64,000 bases of DNA, taken from Actinomadura sp. NAK00032 (GTDB taxonomy: Bacteria > Actinomycetota > Actinomycetes > Streptosporangiales > Streptosporangiaceae). Positions 27,981-37,446 of this stretch are shown here, in pieces (the first letter of the stretch is position 1; each line of letters starts with the position of its first letter). The notes below the pieces were generated by a model. It was not told where the DNA came from. It did not search any database and saw only the letters and a list, made by a program, of their open reading frames with translations. The DNA lies in the NCBI RefSeq assembly GCF_013364275.1, contig NZ_CP054932.1, positions 1,922,001 through 1,986,000 on the forward strand. Direction: 5' to 3'. The translations under genes and the position numbers were made by a program.

Positions 27981-30337
27981 GAAGCTCCTCCTGCGATGGT
28001 GCGTGCCTGCCGCCAGCGGTGCAGCCGGACCCCCGCCGCGACGGCGTGCGCGGCGGGGACGGCGATGAGGACCAGGAGCCACAGCAGGCTCGCGACGGAC
28101 GTCAGCGCCGCGAGCAGGAGCAGCAGGAGGAGCAGCGGGACCGTCGTCGCGAGGAGCAGCAACCCGCAGCCGCGCCGCCCGGTCTGCCGCGCGGCGCCCG
28201 ACATGGTCTGGGACGCCTTAGAGAGCCCGCGGCTGCTCGCCCCCAAAACGCCAGACACCATCGCCCACGGGCCGTGGGGGAGGTAGTCGCCGCCCTGCGC
28301 GCGCGCCAAGAGCACTTCGCTGCCGCACTGCACCGCCCAGGCGAGCACCGACACGACGGCCAGCGCGCCGAAGGAGAAGCCGGACGACGAGCCGTGCAGG
28401 CCGACGGACGTGGTGCCGTCGTCGGAGCCCCCACCGGAGAGCGAACCGACCACCCAGCTGCCCAGCAGCCAGAAGAGCAATATGGGCAGCGTCCACAGGA
28501 CGGCCTTGGACGTGGCCGCATTGCGGCCAGCGAGGCGCTGACGTTCTCGGTCTGCCCACTGCGCCTTGAGCGCCTCGTTCCGCTGCTCGGCGGTGTACCG
28601 GTCGCGCGTCCGGGACTCGCTCTCCGCGACGGCCTCGGGCGCGGCGCGCGTCACCGCGAGGAGCCGCAGCGGATCGTCGCCCGCGCCGTCCGCGATCCAG
28701 GTGAACCACGGCGCCGGATCCGTCACCGCCGCGCGGGCCCGCGCCGCGCCCTCCGCGATCAGCCGGTGCGCCTCCGCCGGACGCGCCGCCAGCGCGAGCA
28801 GCGTCAGCAGCACGGCGGGCGGCTCCTCCGCCTCCGCGTCGGGCAGCCGCCGCGCGGCCCCGGCCGGTGTGGCGTCCTGGCCGCGCAGCCAGTGGACGAG
28901 GTCGTTCCACGCCGCGACATGGGCGCGCCACTGGTCGTCGACCCGCGCCAGCTCTGCGGCGCCCTCGAAGCCGGCGAGCACCGGCAGCAGGCGGTGCTCC
29001 CACAGCGCCCGGCCGATGAGGCAGGCGGTGCGGTGGTCGCCGTGCCGCGGGTCGCCGGCCAAGGCGGCGAGGCCAGGCAGGTCGTCGGCGGTCACCCGGC
29101 GGCCGAGGAAGTGCGGCGGGAGCGCCGGATCCAGCCACCGCACCAGATGAAGCAGCTTCACGTCCGGCGGCAGCCGCGTCATGAGGTAGCCGTCGACCAG
29201 GTCGATGCGGCTGTCGTCCGGTGCGTCCGCGAGCCATTCGCGCAGGCTCCGCCACGCCTCGCCCGACTCGCCGCGTCCGAAGAAGTACTGCGCGGCGTGA
29301 TCCCAGTTCTCGACGAGCGCGCGCGCCAGCTCGTCCCTGCGCGTGTAACGGCGGCCCTTGAAAGGAAGGCCGTCGCCCGGTTCGGCCTGGGCGCTCTCCT
29401 CCGCAACCGGTGGCGAGCCCCCGTCCAGCCACTCCTGGACCTGCCCGCCCGTCCACCTCTTGCGCGGATCCCGGGTCAGCAGCCCGCGGCACAGCAGACG
29501 CAGTCTGGGGTCGGGGACGTCGTCGGCGCTCACCGGGCGCGTCGCCAGATGGTCGACCACCACGGTCTCGCTCAGCCCCTGGAACGGCGCCCGCCCCGTC
29601 GCCAGCTCCTTGACGATCATGCCGAGCGACCACCAGTCGCGGGCCGGGGACACCTGCCCCGACAGCGACTCCGGGGCCGCGTACGCCAGCGTCCGCGACG
29701 ACGACGCGAACACCACGCTCTGGTCGAGGACCTTGCTCAGCCCGAAGTCGGCGATCGCCAGCCGCAGCGGCTCGGCCCCCAGCACGAGGACGTTCTCGGG
29801 CTTGAGGTCCCGGTGCACGATCCCGGCCCGGTGCAGCGCCGTGAGCCCCGCCGCGAGCTGCGCCGCGACATCCGCGGCGGCGTCGCCGGGCAGCGGCCCC
29901 GCCTGCATGAGCGCCCGCAGGTTGCCGTCCGGGACGTACGGGGTGATCTCGTAGTCGCGCCCGTCCGCGTGCCCGGTCTCCAGGATCCGCAGGACGTGCG
30001 GCGAGTCCAGCGCGGGCAGCTTCGCCCACACGTCCCGGTCGGCGCGGTAGCCGCGGCGGAAGATCTTCACCACGTACTCGTCGCCAGCGCCGTCCCGCAC
30101 GAGCAGCAGGTCGGACTCGGCGCCCTGCACGGGCAGCTCCGCCACCGTCGCGTACCGCTCGGCGAGCACCGCCGGCAGCCGCATCAGCGACTCGCCGGCC
30201 GCCGTCCCGTCCCGCCGCGTCTCACCCGGCGGCCGCGGCCCGGGCACCCGCGCGTCGTCGCGCCGCGTCGCCCCGGCGTCCCGCCGCGTCTCGCCCGGCA
30301 CCCCGCCGCCGGGACCGGCCCCGTCGAACTCGCCCAC
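27977..30337 (-). CDS. Ser/Thr protein kinase with large extra domain and C-terminal membrane bundle
   Basis: 786 residues. The kinase domain spans about 55-310: VVKIFRR Lys91, HRDLKPEN 175-182, DFGLSK 197-202, APES. The glycine-rich loop is poorly conserved (ELPVQGAESDLLLV). Residues 330-600 form a helical region of unknown function. Four C-terminal hydrophobic stretches follow (AVLWTLPILLFWLLGSWVV, ALAVVSVLAWAVQC, LLLLATTVPLLLLLLLLAAL, LLWLLVLIAVPAAHAVAAGV). The membrane part at the C-terminus and the lack of PASTA repeats set it apart from PknB-type kinases. The stop overlaps the coiled-coil gene start. Confidence 0.9.
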   Translation of the reverse strand: MGEFDGAGPGGGVPGETRRDAGATRRDDARVPGPRPPGETRRDGTAAGESLMRLPAVLAERYATVAELPVQGAESDLLLVRDGAGDEYVVKIFRRGYRADRDVWAKLPALDSPHVLRILETGHADGRDYEITPYVPDGNLRALMQAGPLPGDAAADVAAQLAAGLTALHRAGIVHRDLKPENVLVLGAEPLRLAIADFGLSKVLDQSVVFASSSRTLAYAAPESLSGQVSPARDWWSLGMIVKELATGRAPFQGLSETVVVDHLATRPVSADDVPDPRLRLLCRGLLTRDPRKRWTGGQVQEWLDGGSPPVAEESAQAEPGDGLPFKGRRYTRRDELARALVENWDHAAQYFFGRGESGEAWRSLREWLADAPDDSRIDLVDGYLMTRLPPDVKLLHLVRWLDPALPPHFLGRRVTADDLPGLAALAGDPRHGDHRTACLIGRALWEHRLLPVLAGFEGAAELARVDDQWRAHVAAWNDLVHWLRGQDATPAGAARRLPDAEAEEPPAVLLTLLALAARPAEAHRLIAEGAARARAAVTDPAPWFTWIADGAGDDPLRLLAVTRAAPEAVAESESRTRDRYTAEQRNEALKAQWADRERQRLAGRNAATSKAVLWTLPILLFWLLGSWVVGSLSGGGSDDGTTSVGLHGSSSGFSFGALAVVSVLAWAVQCGSEVLLARAQGGDYLPHGPWAMVSGVLGASSRGLSKASQTMSGAARQTGRRGCGLLLLATTVPLLLLLLLLAALTSVASLLWLLVLIAVPAAHAVAAGVRLHRWRQARTIAGGAS

Positions 30338-30349
30338 CAGCCGTCCCGT

Positions 30350-30844
30350 CTAGACCTTGTCCTTGATGACCCGCAGATATTCGGCCTGCTTGAACCGCAC
30401 CACCACCGCCTCCATGAGGATCCGGACGAACAGCATCTGGAAGAACCAGATCAGCGGCGTGGCGATGATCAGCAGGAGGGCCACCGCCCAGTAGAAGTCC
30501 ATCGAGATGATCCAGATCGCGAACCCCACGATGGCGAGGCATTCGAGCGTGACCATCACCATGGACAGGGCGTAGAAGAGCTTGAGCAGTTTCGGGGTCA
30601 CCAGCGAATCGAAGTTGGCGTCCAGGAGTGCTCCGAGCAGGCCCTTGTCGGTCCGCTCGGGCGGAAGCCACCCCTGCTGCCCCTGCTGCCCCTGCGGGGC
30701 CGCTCCGGGGGCGCCGGGCGCGGGCTGGCGCGGGCCGGGGACGGGCGCCGGCTGCTGCGGACCGGGCGGAGGACCGTACGGTCCCCCCGGCGGGCCGGGG
30801 GCCTGCGAGCGCGGTGGGTGACCGGGGTCCGAAGGATTCGTCAT
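30350..30844 (-). CDS. DUF4282 small membrane protein
   Basis: 164 residues. A Pro/Gly/Gln-rich cytoplasmic N-terminus of about 65 residues precedes the DUF4282 core with two helices (LSMVMVTLECLAIVGFAIWI and AVALLLIIATPLIWFFQMLF) and the tail VRFKQAEYLRVIKDKV. Function unknown. It is the promoter-proximal gene of the operon that continues with the kinase 12 bp downstream. GGAG lies ahead of the ATG. Confidence 0.85.
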   Translation of the reverse strand: MTNPSDPGHPPRSQAPGPPGGPYGPPPGPQQPAPVPGPRQPAPGAPGAAPQGQQGQQGWLPPERTDKGLLGALLDANFDSLVTPKLLKLFYALSMVMVTLECLAIVGFAIWIISMDFYWAVALLLIIATPLIWFFQMLFVRILMEAVVVRFKQAEYLRVIKDKV

Positions 30845-31394
30845 TCGCCGTCGTCTCCAGTGTGGGGCCTACAGACAGACTCTAGAGCCTGACGCGGCCG
30901 CCCGCCCGGGACGGAAGGCACCGCTCACCGGGCGTGCCGCGGCTCTCCCGGACACCGCCCCCGCCTCCGCCGCGCGACGGCCGCCGCGCGTACGGGGACG
31001 CCAAGGCCTGTGAACGGCGGAAGTTTGAACAGGTCATGGTATTGGCGTCCATTGTTGGCGGGCCAGGGTCTGTGGGCTCATTCCGCTGCACGACCTTTGG
31101 GTCCAGTGGCTTATTTATGCCCTCTCATCTGCTGGTTTGTCATTTATTTCGTTCTGGGACGGCAGAAGTTCACCCAGCGGAACGCCGCTCCTCGGGCAAA
31201 TCTGAGGGTTTATCAGGTAACTTCCACCATGTATGTCGGATCGGTTGTACTAATTCTTGGTATCGGTGTATTTCGATGGTTATCGTGCCCGGCGGTGCCG
31301 AAGGTCCGGTTCGGTGGGAACGGGTGGACGGTGCCGGGCGTCCCGCACGGCCGGCGGAGGATGTGGTGAGGCGCGTGACCGACGGGGACCCCTC
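30845..31394. other. 550-bp intergenic region with AT-rich island, upstream of the Tad locus
   Basis: 30890-31010 is ordinary GC-rich sequence. About 31015-31290 is strikingly AT-rich for this genome (for example TTATTTATGCC and CATTTATTTCG). A possible plus-strand promoter is TTGTAC (31245-31250) and TATTTC (31269-31274) with 18-base spacing. Short reading frames crossing it lack GC3 bias and family features. This is likely the control region of the pilus operon. Confidence 0.55.
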
Positions 31395-32345
31395 GTGACC
31401 CTGGTCATGCTCATCGGCGACGTGCCCGGCCTCGGCGTCATGCGCGGCGTCGCGGCCGAGCGGTCGCCGGCCGGGTTCTCCCCGCTGTCGGACGAGGGAC
31501 TGGGCTTCACCGCCCGCATCGAGCGGGCCCTGGCCGAGCACGGGGCGGTGCTCGCCCTCTACCCGTCCTGGCGGGCGGACGCGGCGGACCGGCTGCTGCG
31601 CGTGGCCCGCGCGTCGCTGCGGACCCGGCGCCTGGCCGCCGTCCCGCTCGATCTTCCGCCGCTCGCGCTGTCGCTGGTGGCGGACCAGCTGGCCTTCCTC
31701 GCCCCCCATGTCGGCCCGGGGACGCTGGCCACCGTCGCGCCGCGGCTCGGCGCGGAGATCGCCGCCGGGGCGCGGGTCGGCAGTGTCGCGCGGCTGGAGC
31801 ACGTCCCGACGGGCTTCGGCGACCACGTCGCCTCCTACCTGCCGGGCACCGAGTTCCTGGTCACCGCCGCCCCGCGCCCCGGGGTCCGCAGGATCACCGG
31901 GGGCGCGGTGCCGCCCACCGGGTTCGTGCCGCGGCCGCCGGTGGTCGTGCTCACGGCCGAGCACGGCGGTGACGGCGGCTGGGTCCGCGAGCGGCTCGGG
32001 CCGTCCCTCGGGGCGGTCTCGGTGACCGCGGTCGACGACCAGCCGCTCGGCGCCGCGTACTGGCGCGCGAGGCGGTACGTGGAGTTCGTCGCGTTCAGCG
32101 GGGACAGCCGCGTCCTGCAGTCGGTCGTGCGGGCGGCCGACTGCGAGCCCTGCCCCTGGTGCGGTGAGCCGGTCGGCGCGCTGGTCTGCCCCTTCTGCAC
32201 GATGGTCCAGCCCCGCAGGGCGGCGCCGCCGGAAACGGCATCGGCGGGCACCGTCCCGCCGGCGGCCGGGGAGCCGGAGGCGCACCGGGCACCGGCGGCC
32301 CGCGCCGGGCCGCCGCCCGGTCCGCTCGTCACCGCGCCGCCCTGA
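31395..32345 (+). CDS. Unknown protein with C-terminal zinc ribbon, first gene of the Tad locus
   Basis: 316 residues. Hydrophobic beta-strand-like N-terminus (TLVMLIGDVPGLGVMRGVA), a middle resembling an alpha/beta domain, and a C-terminal four-cysteine zinc ribbon (CEPCPWCGEPVGALVCPFC). Then comes a Pro/Ala tail. No signal peptide. GTG 31395 is preceded by GGGGA; ATG 31407 is an alternative. Position suggests a cytoplasmic accessory to the pilus system. No family recognised. Confidence 0.7.
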   Translation: MTLVMLIGDVPGLGVMRGVAAERSPAGFSPLSDEGLGFTARIERALAEHGAVLALYPSWRADAADRLLRVARASLRTRRLAAVPLDLPPLALSLVADQLAFLAPHVGPGTLATVAPRLGAEIAAGARVGSVARLEHVPTGFGDHVASYLPGTEFLVTAAPRPGVRRITGGAVPPTGFVPRPPVVVLTAEHGGDGGWVRERLGPSLGAVSVTAVDDQPLGAAYWRARRYVEFVAFSGDSRVLQSVVRAADCEPCPWCGEPVGALVCPFCTMVQPRRAAPPETASAGTVPPAAGEPEAHRAPAARAGPPPGPLVTAPP

Positions 32346-32425
32346 ACCGGGGAGGACGCCCCCGCCCGCGTCGACGCGCCGGCGGATCACCCGGAACGCC
32401 CCGACTCGTGATCGAACGGAGTCAC

Positions 32426-33142
32426 ATGAACCCCCGACAGCGCCGCGGCGTGCTGCTCATGATCCTCGCGGCGGTGGGCGCCGTGACGGTGTTCGTGTCC
32501 GTCCTCGGCTATGTCGGCTCGGTACGGGCCGAGGTCGGCGAGAAACGGCAGGTGCTGCGGCTGAAGGTCGCGGTCCCCGCCTACGGGCGGCTGGACCCGG
32601 CCATGGTGGAGCGGGTCGAGATGCCCGCCAAGTGGACGCCGGACACGATGCTCGCCGACCCGGCGGCCGTGGCCGGCAAGGTCGCGCCGGCGGCGCTCAC
32701 CGCGGGCTCGTACCTGCAGCGGGGCATGCTGGTCGACGCGCCGGCGCTGCAGCCCGGCCAGCGCGAGATCGCCATCATGATCGACGCGGAGACCGGGGTG
32801 GCGGGCAAGGTCCGGCCCGGCATGGCCGTGGACATCTACGCGACGTTCCAGCAGCAGTCCCAGCGCGACCAGAAGTCCTGCGCGTCCCGCATCATCCGCC
32901 GCGCGCGGGTGATCCAGGTCGGCCGGCTGACCCGGCAGCGCGCGGGATCGGGCCGCGAGGACGTGAACACGGTCGTGCCGATCACGTTCGCGCTGGCGGC
33001 GGAGGACAGTGTGAAGCTCACCTACGCGGAGGCGTTCGCGAGCCATGTCCGGCTCGCGCTGATCGGCGGCGACCAGACCGACGCCAAGAGCGACCCGGTC
33101 GGCAAGCTCGGCGCCGTCTGCGACATGCCGGCGGCCCGGTGA
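32426..33142 (+). CDS. CpaB/RcpC-like SAF domain pilus assembly protein
   Basis: 238 residues. One N-terminal transmembrane helix (GVLLMILAAVGAVTVFVSVLGYV) is followed by a SAF domain (LKVAVPAYGRLDPAMVERVEMPA, AALTAGSYLQRGMLV) and a second beta-rich part (REIAIMIDAETGVAGKVRPG). Family CpaB/RcpC proteins act outside the membrane in Tad pilus biogenesis. ATG 32426 follows CGGAG. The stop overlaps the next GTG start. Confidence 0.85.
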   Translation: MNPRQRRGVLLMILAAVGAVTVFVSVLGYVGSVRAEVGEKRQVLRLKVAVPAYGRLDPAMVERVEMPAKWTPDTMLADPAAVAGKVAPAALTAGSYLQRGMLVDAPALQPGQREIAIMIDAETGVAGKVRPGMAVDIYATFQQQSQRDQKSCASRIIRRARVIQVGRLTRQRAGSGREDVNTVVPITFALAAEDSVKLTYAEAFASHVRLALIGGDQTDAKSDPVGKLGAVCDMPAAR

Positions 33143-34731
33143 ACGGCCCCATGAACGGCCGGGCGGACGGCCCCGCGTCCGGGCGGGCGGTCCGGGTGCT
33201 GCTGGCCATCGCCGACCGGGACCTCGCGGCCCTGCTGAACGCCCAGTTCCGCGAGCTGGGCGGGATGGAGGTCGCCGGGGTCGAGACGAGCACCGCGGAC
33301 GTGGCCGGCGCGGTGGCGGGCGCCCCCGGCCTCGACCTCGTCCTGCTGCACCAGGCGCTCGGCCCGCTGCCCGCCCTCGACCTGATCCGCGAGCTCGGCA
33401 TCCGGCACCCGCACCTGCCGGTGGTGCTGATCGCCGAGGAGGCGACCGCCGAGACGTTCGGCGCGGCGATGGCGGCCGGCGCGCGCGGGGTGATCTCCAC
33501 CGAGCCGACGCTGTCGGAGCTGCAGGGCCGGGTGGAGGCGGCGGCGGAGTGGGCGCGGACGATGCGGCGGCACTTCGACCCCGCCGAGGAGGGCCCGCCG
33601 CCCGGCCGCGTCGGGACGGTCGTCGCCGTCTGCGGCGCCAAGGGCGGGACGGGCGCGACGACGGTCGCGGTGCACCTCGCGGTGGCGGCGGCGACGGCGG
33701 GCCGCCGCGTCTGCCTGGTCGACCTCGACCTGCAGAAGGGCGACGTCGCGGACCGGCTGGACGTCGTGCACCGGCGCAGCGTCGCCGACCTCGCCGGGAC
33801 GGCCGACGACCTGGACGGCACGACGCTCGCCGAGGCGCTGTTCGTGCACCGGCTCGGGCCGCACCTGCTGCCCGCGCCGGCGGAGGGGGAGCGCGCCGAG
33901 GACGTCCCGGCGCGCGCGGCCCGGCAGATCCTCGCCGCGCTGCGGGCCCGCTACGAGGTGGTGGTCGTCGACTGCGGCGCCCAGCTGTCGGAGGCGAACG
34001 CGATGGCGGTGGAGCTGGCCGACCGGGCGGTGGTCGCGGCGACTCCGGACCTGCCCGCGCTGCGCGGCGCGAAGCGGCTCGTGAAGCTGTGGGGGCGGCT
34101 GCGGGTCCGCAAGGAGGAGGACGTCGCGGTCCTGCTCAACCGGCACGACCGGCGCAACGAGATCCAGCCCGACCTCGCCGCGCGGATCGTCGGCGTGCCG
34201 CTGCTCGGGACGACCGTCCCCGCGGCGTACCGGGCGCTGGAGGAGGCGGCGAACACCGGCGCGCCCGACGCGGTGAAGAGCGCCGACTTCCGCAAGGCGA
34301 TCAGCGGGCTGGTGCGCGAGCTCGGCCTGCTGGACGCGCCCGCGGGCCCGCCGGACGGGCCGCGCGACCGGGGCGCGGCGTCGGTGGACTTCGCGGCGAC
34401 CATCCCGCTGGCCGGGCTCGTGCTGCTGCTCTGCTGGCAGACGCTGCTCACCGGGCTGACCTCGATGTACGCGGCGCACGCCGCGAACGAGGCGGCCCGC
34501 GCGGTGGCCGTCCTCGGCTACGACACCGCGGCGGCCAGGACGCAGGCGCGGAGCCGGGCCGTGGCGCGGGTCCCCGGCCCGTGGGGCGGCGAGGACGTGC
34601 TGCACCTGGCCGTCGAGGACGGGTACGCGGCGGTGACGATCGACGTCCCGGCGGTCCTGCCGGGCTGGTCGTCGACGTTCGGCCTGACCACCCGCGCCAA
34701 GATCGTCTATGAGGACGCGGAGGGCGGTTGA
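33139..34731 (+). CDS. CpaE/TadZ-type ATPase fused to a C-terminal TadE-like pseudopilin domain
   Basis: 530 residues. Residues 15-130 resemble a response-regulator receiver, but the acceptor Asp is replaced (DLVLLHQAL). Residues 150-400 are a MinD-type ATPase with deviant Walker A AKGGTGATTVA lacking the second Lys, as in TadZ proteins, which place the pilus machine at the pole. After residue 410 the same frame continues as a TadE domain (DRGAASVDFAATIPLAGLVL), with one helix and an extracytoplasmic tail. No stop or alternative ATG start separates the two. Genuine fusion or a lost stop codon cannot be distinguished here. GTGA overlap with the CpaB gene. Confidence 0.85.
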   Translation: MNGPMNGRADGPASGRAVRVLLAIADRDLAALLNAQFRELGGMEVAGVETSTADVAGAVAGAPGLDLVLLHQALGPLPALDLIRELGIRHPHLPVVLIAEEATAETFGAAMAAGARGVISTEPTLSELQGRVEAAAEWARTMRRHFDPAEEGPPPGRVGTVVAVCGAKGGTGATTVAVHLAVAAATAGRRVCLVDLDLQKGDVADRLDVVHRRSVADLAGTADDLDGTTLAEALFVHRLGPHLLPAPAEGERAEDVPARAARQILAALRARYEVVVVDCGAQLSEANAMAVELADRAVVAATPDLPALRGAKRLVKLWGRLRVRKEEDVAVLLNRHDRRNEIQPDLAARIVGVPLLGTTVPAAYRALEEAANTGAPDAVKSADFRKAISGLVRELGLLDAPAGPPDGPRDRGAASVDFAATIPLAGLVLLLCWQTLLTGLTSMYAAHAANEAARAVAVLGYDTAAARTQARSRAVARVPGPWGGEDVLHLAVEDGYAAVTIDVPAVLPGWSSTFGLTTRAKIVYEDAEGG

Positions 34732-34735
34732 GGCC

Positions 34736-35110
34736 ATGCCCGACCCGGACCCCGACCCCCGTCCCGCCGACCGCGGCACCGCCTCCGTCGAGTTCGCCGC
34801 GCTGCTCCCGATCGTGCTGGGCGTCGTGCTGGTCTGCTTCGGGGCGCTGACGGCGTCCACGACGGTCGAGCGGGTCGAGAACGCGGCGCGGACCGGCGCC
34901 CGGGAGGCCGCCATGCGGCAGGATCCGGCGGCCTGCGTCCCGGCGGCGGCCGCGGCGCTGCCGGCCTGGCTGAACGACCGCACCGTGCGCGGCGGGGAGG
35001 CGGGCGGCGACGGCGTGTCCTGCACCGTCCGGGCGAAGGTGCCGCTGCTGTGGCGCGGCGTCCCGCTCGACTTCACCGTCACCCGCACCGCCACCATGCC
35101 GAACGGATGA
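34736..35110 (+). CDS. TadE-like minor pseudopilin
   Basis: 124 residues. Leader with DRGTASVEFAALLPIVLGVVL (G-A-S-V-E-F class III-like motif) followed by one helix and an extracellular part with two cysteines (ACVPAAAA, SCTVRAKV). Second TadE-type domain in a row after the fusion protein. It would be processed by an A24 peptidase and help build or anchor the pilus. Confidence 0.82.
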   Translation: MPDPDPDPRPADRGTASVEFAALLPIVLGVVLVCFGALTASTTVERVENAARTGAREAAMRQDPAACVPAAAAALPAWLNDRTVRGGEAGGDGVSCTVRAKVPLLWRGVPLDFTVTRTATMPNG

Positions 35111-35131
35111 GCCGAGGGGACTGAGGGACCG

Positions 35132-36517
35132 ATGGGGCTGAGGGACCGGCTGGAGGACGAGCGCCTCGGCGGCGCGCCGGGCCGCGCCGGGGTGTCGCAC
35201 TGGCGGCGCCGCCTGCTGGAGGAGGTGAACCTCGACGAGCTGGCGCTGCTCGGGCCGGCGCAGCGGCGGGCCCGGCTGGAGAAGGTCACCGGGCACATCG
35301 TCGGCCGCGAGGGCCCGGTGCTGTCGCCGGGGGAGCGGGCCGCGCTGATCCGCCGGGTGGTGGACGAGGCGCTCGGCCTCGGCGTGCTGGAGCCGCTGCT
35401 CGCCGACGAGACCGTCACCGAGATCATGGTGAACGGGCCCGACCACGTGTTCGTGGAGCGCGACGGGCGGGTGGAGCGCGTCGACACCGCATTCGCCAGC
35501 GAGGAGCAGCTCTACCAGACGATCGACCGGATCGTCGCGCAGGTGAACCGGCGGGTGGACGAGTCGAGCCCCATGGTGGACGCGCGGCTGCCCGGCGGCG
35601 AGCGGGTCAACGTGATCATCCCGCCGCTGTCGCTGGTCGGGCCGGTGCTGACGGTCCGGCGGTTCCCGCGCTCGTACACGATCGAGGAGCTGGCCGCGCG
35701 GTCCAGCCTGGACGGCCCGACCGGGGTGCTGCTGGCCGCGTTCGTCCGGGCCCGGCTGAACCTGGTCATCTCGGGCGGCACCGGGACGGGCAAGACGACG
35801 ATGCTGAACGCGCTGTCGGCGTTCATCCCGGGTCACGAGCGGATCGTGACGATCGAGGACTCGGCGGAGCTGCGGCTGCGCCAGGAGCACGTGGTGCCGC
35901 TGGAGTCGCGCCCGCCGAACATGGAGGACAGGGGGCGGGTCACGATCCGCGACCTGGTCCGCAACGCGCTGCGGATGCGCCCCGACCGGATCATCGTGGG
36001 CGAGGTCCGCGGCGGCGAGACCCTCGACATGCTGCAGGCGATGAACACCGGCCACGAGGGGTCGATGGTGACGGTGCACGCCAACTCCACCGAGGACGCG
36101 GTGCACCGGCTGCGGACCCTGGCCAGCATGAGCGACGTGAAGCTGCCGTTCGACACGGTCCGCGACCAGATCGACGGCGCCGTCGACGTGCTCGTCCACC
36201 TCGGCCGGGGCCCGGACGGCTCGCGCCGCGTCGTGGAGATCGCGGCGCTGGTGGCGCGGCGCGGCGACCGCCCCCGGCTCGCACCGGTCATGACGTTCGA
36301 GGCGGAGCCGATCGGGCCGGACCGGACGGTGCGCGGCGTGTTCCGGCACCACCCGCTGCCCGCGGTGCTCGCCACCCGGCTCTTCCATGCCGGCGAGGGC
36401 GTCCCGCCGGCGTTCGGCGTGGAGCCCGCGGCGGAGTCCGGCACGGCGGGCGCGGGCACGGCGGGCGCGGGCACGGCGGGCGCGGGCGCGGAGGGTGCGG
36501 GAGGGGAGGCGCGGTGA
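35132..36517 (+). CDS. tadA: TadA/CpaF secretion ATPase
   Basis: 461 residues. Type II/IV secretion ATPase: [18 protein letters not shown]-domain motif, Walker [16 protein letters not shown], Asp box [10 protein letters not shown], Walker [19 protein letters not shown] and His box [16 protein letters not shown]. It powers Flp pilin polymerisation, and possibly retraction. The C-terminal tail is Gly/Ala/Thr low complexity encoded by a 15-bp tandem repeat. The stop overlaps tadB (GTGA). Confidence 0.95.
   Translation: MGLRDRLEDERLGGAPGRAGVSHWRRRLLEEVNLDELALLGPAQRRARLEKVTGHIVGREGPVLSPGERAALIRRVVDEALGLGVLEPLLADETVTEIMVNGPDHVFVERDGRVERVDTAFASEEQLYQTIDRIVAQVNRRVDESSPMVDARLPGGERVNVIIPPLSLVGPVLTVRRFPRSYTIEELAARSSLDGPTGVLLAAFVRARLNLVISGGTGTGKTTMLNALSAFIPGHERIVTIEDSAELRLRQEHVVPLESRPPNMEDRGRVTIRDLVRNALRMRPDRIIVGEVRGGETLDMLQAMNTGHEGSMVTVHANSTEDAVHRLRTLASMSDVKLPFDTVRDQIDGAVDVLVHLGRGPDGSRRVVEIAALVARRGDRPRLAPVMTFEAEPIGPDRTVRGVFRHHPLPAVLATRLFHAGEGVPPAFGVEPAAESGTAGAGTAGAGTAGAGAEGAGGEAR
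36440..36484 (+). repeat. 15-bp tandem repeat, three copies
   Basis: GGCACGGCGGGCGCG occurs three times without interruption, encoding repeated GTAGA at the C-terminus of TadA. In-frame and likely length-variable. Confidence 0.9.
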
Positions 36518-37437
36518 GCCTGCCGGTCATCATGCTGCTGATGCTGGTCACCGGCGTCCTGGCCGTCTGGGGCGTCGGGGAGCTCGCGGCCGGCCACCAG
36601 GTGCGCCGCGGCATCGCCGCCCGGTCGCGGCTGGACGGGGAGGCGCCGCCGGACGGGCCGCTCGTCCGGTTCGACCGGCGGCTGCGCGGCACCGAGCCGG
36701 GCCGGGCGCTGGCCCGCCGCATCGCCGCCGCGGGCCTGGCGGTGCGGGTGTCCACCTTCCTGTTCGCGATCGTCGCGGGCGGCGCCGCCGCGATCGCGCT
36801 GATCGGCCGGCTGCTCGGGCCGGTGTTCGGCGTCGCCGCCGCCGTCGCGGTCGGGTTCGTGTTCTTCGGCTACCTGCGCCGCCGCGAGGAGCGGCGCAAG
36901 GAGGAGTTCGTCGCGCAGCTGCCGGAGCTGGCGCGGGTGCTGTCGAACGCCGCGCAGGCCGGGCTGTCGCTGCGCACCGCGATCGCGCTGGCCGCCGACG
37001 AACTGGACGACCCGGCCCGCGCCGAGCTGCGCCGCGCCGCCGACGGGCTGCGGCTCGGCGAGTCGCTGGAGGGGGTGCTCGGCGACCTCGCCGCCCGGCT
37101 GCCGTCCCGCGAGCTCGGCGTGCTGGTCAGCACGCTGCTGGTGGCGTCGCGGTCGGGCGGGTCGCTGGTCACCGCGCTGCGCAGCATCGCCGGGACGCTG
37201 GAGGACCGCAAGGAGATCCGCCGCGAGGTGCGCACGATCCTCGGGCAGGCGGTGGTGTCGAACTGGGCGGTCGGGATCCTCGGCGTGGCCGGCATCGCGA
37301 TGATCAACCAGATCGAGCCGGGCGCGCTGCACGAGATGAGCACCCACCTGCCCGGCCAGCTGATGCTCGCGGCCGGCGCGGCGCTGTTCACCACCAGCCT
37401 GGTGGTCATCCGCCGGATCACCCGGATCGATGTGTGA
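36514..37437 (+). CDS. tadB: TadB, inner-membrane platform protein (T2SS F domain)
   Basis: 307 residues. N-terminal helix, a pair of central helices ([38 protein letters not shown]), the T2SSF domain ([51 protein letters not shown]) and two C-terminal helices. Forms the membrane platform with TadC and couples TadA to pilin export. Confidence 0.93.
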   Translation: MSLPVIMLLMLVTGVLAVWGVGELAAGHQVRRGIAARSRLDGEAPPDGPLVRFDRRLRGTEPGRALARRIAAAGLAVRVSTFLFAIVAGGAAAIALIGRLLGPVFGVAAAVAVGFVFFGYLRRREERRKEEFVAQLPELARVLSNAAQAGLSLRTAIALAADELDDPARAELRRAADGLRLGESLEGVLGDLAARLPSRELGVLVSTLLVASRSGGSLVTALRSIAGTLEDRKEIRREVRTILGQAVVSNWAVGILGVAGIAMINQIEPGALHEMSTHLPGQLMLAAGAALFTTSLVVIRRITRIDV

Positions 37438-37446
37438 GGGGACCCG

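Noticed and set aside
31010..31369. 119-codon plus-strand ORF with hydrophobic stretches upstream of the Tad locus
   Set aside because: It lies on the AT-rich island. The Leu/Ile/Val content follows from base composition, codon third positions show no GC bias, and no ribosome-binding site or family pattern is seen.
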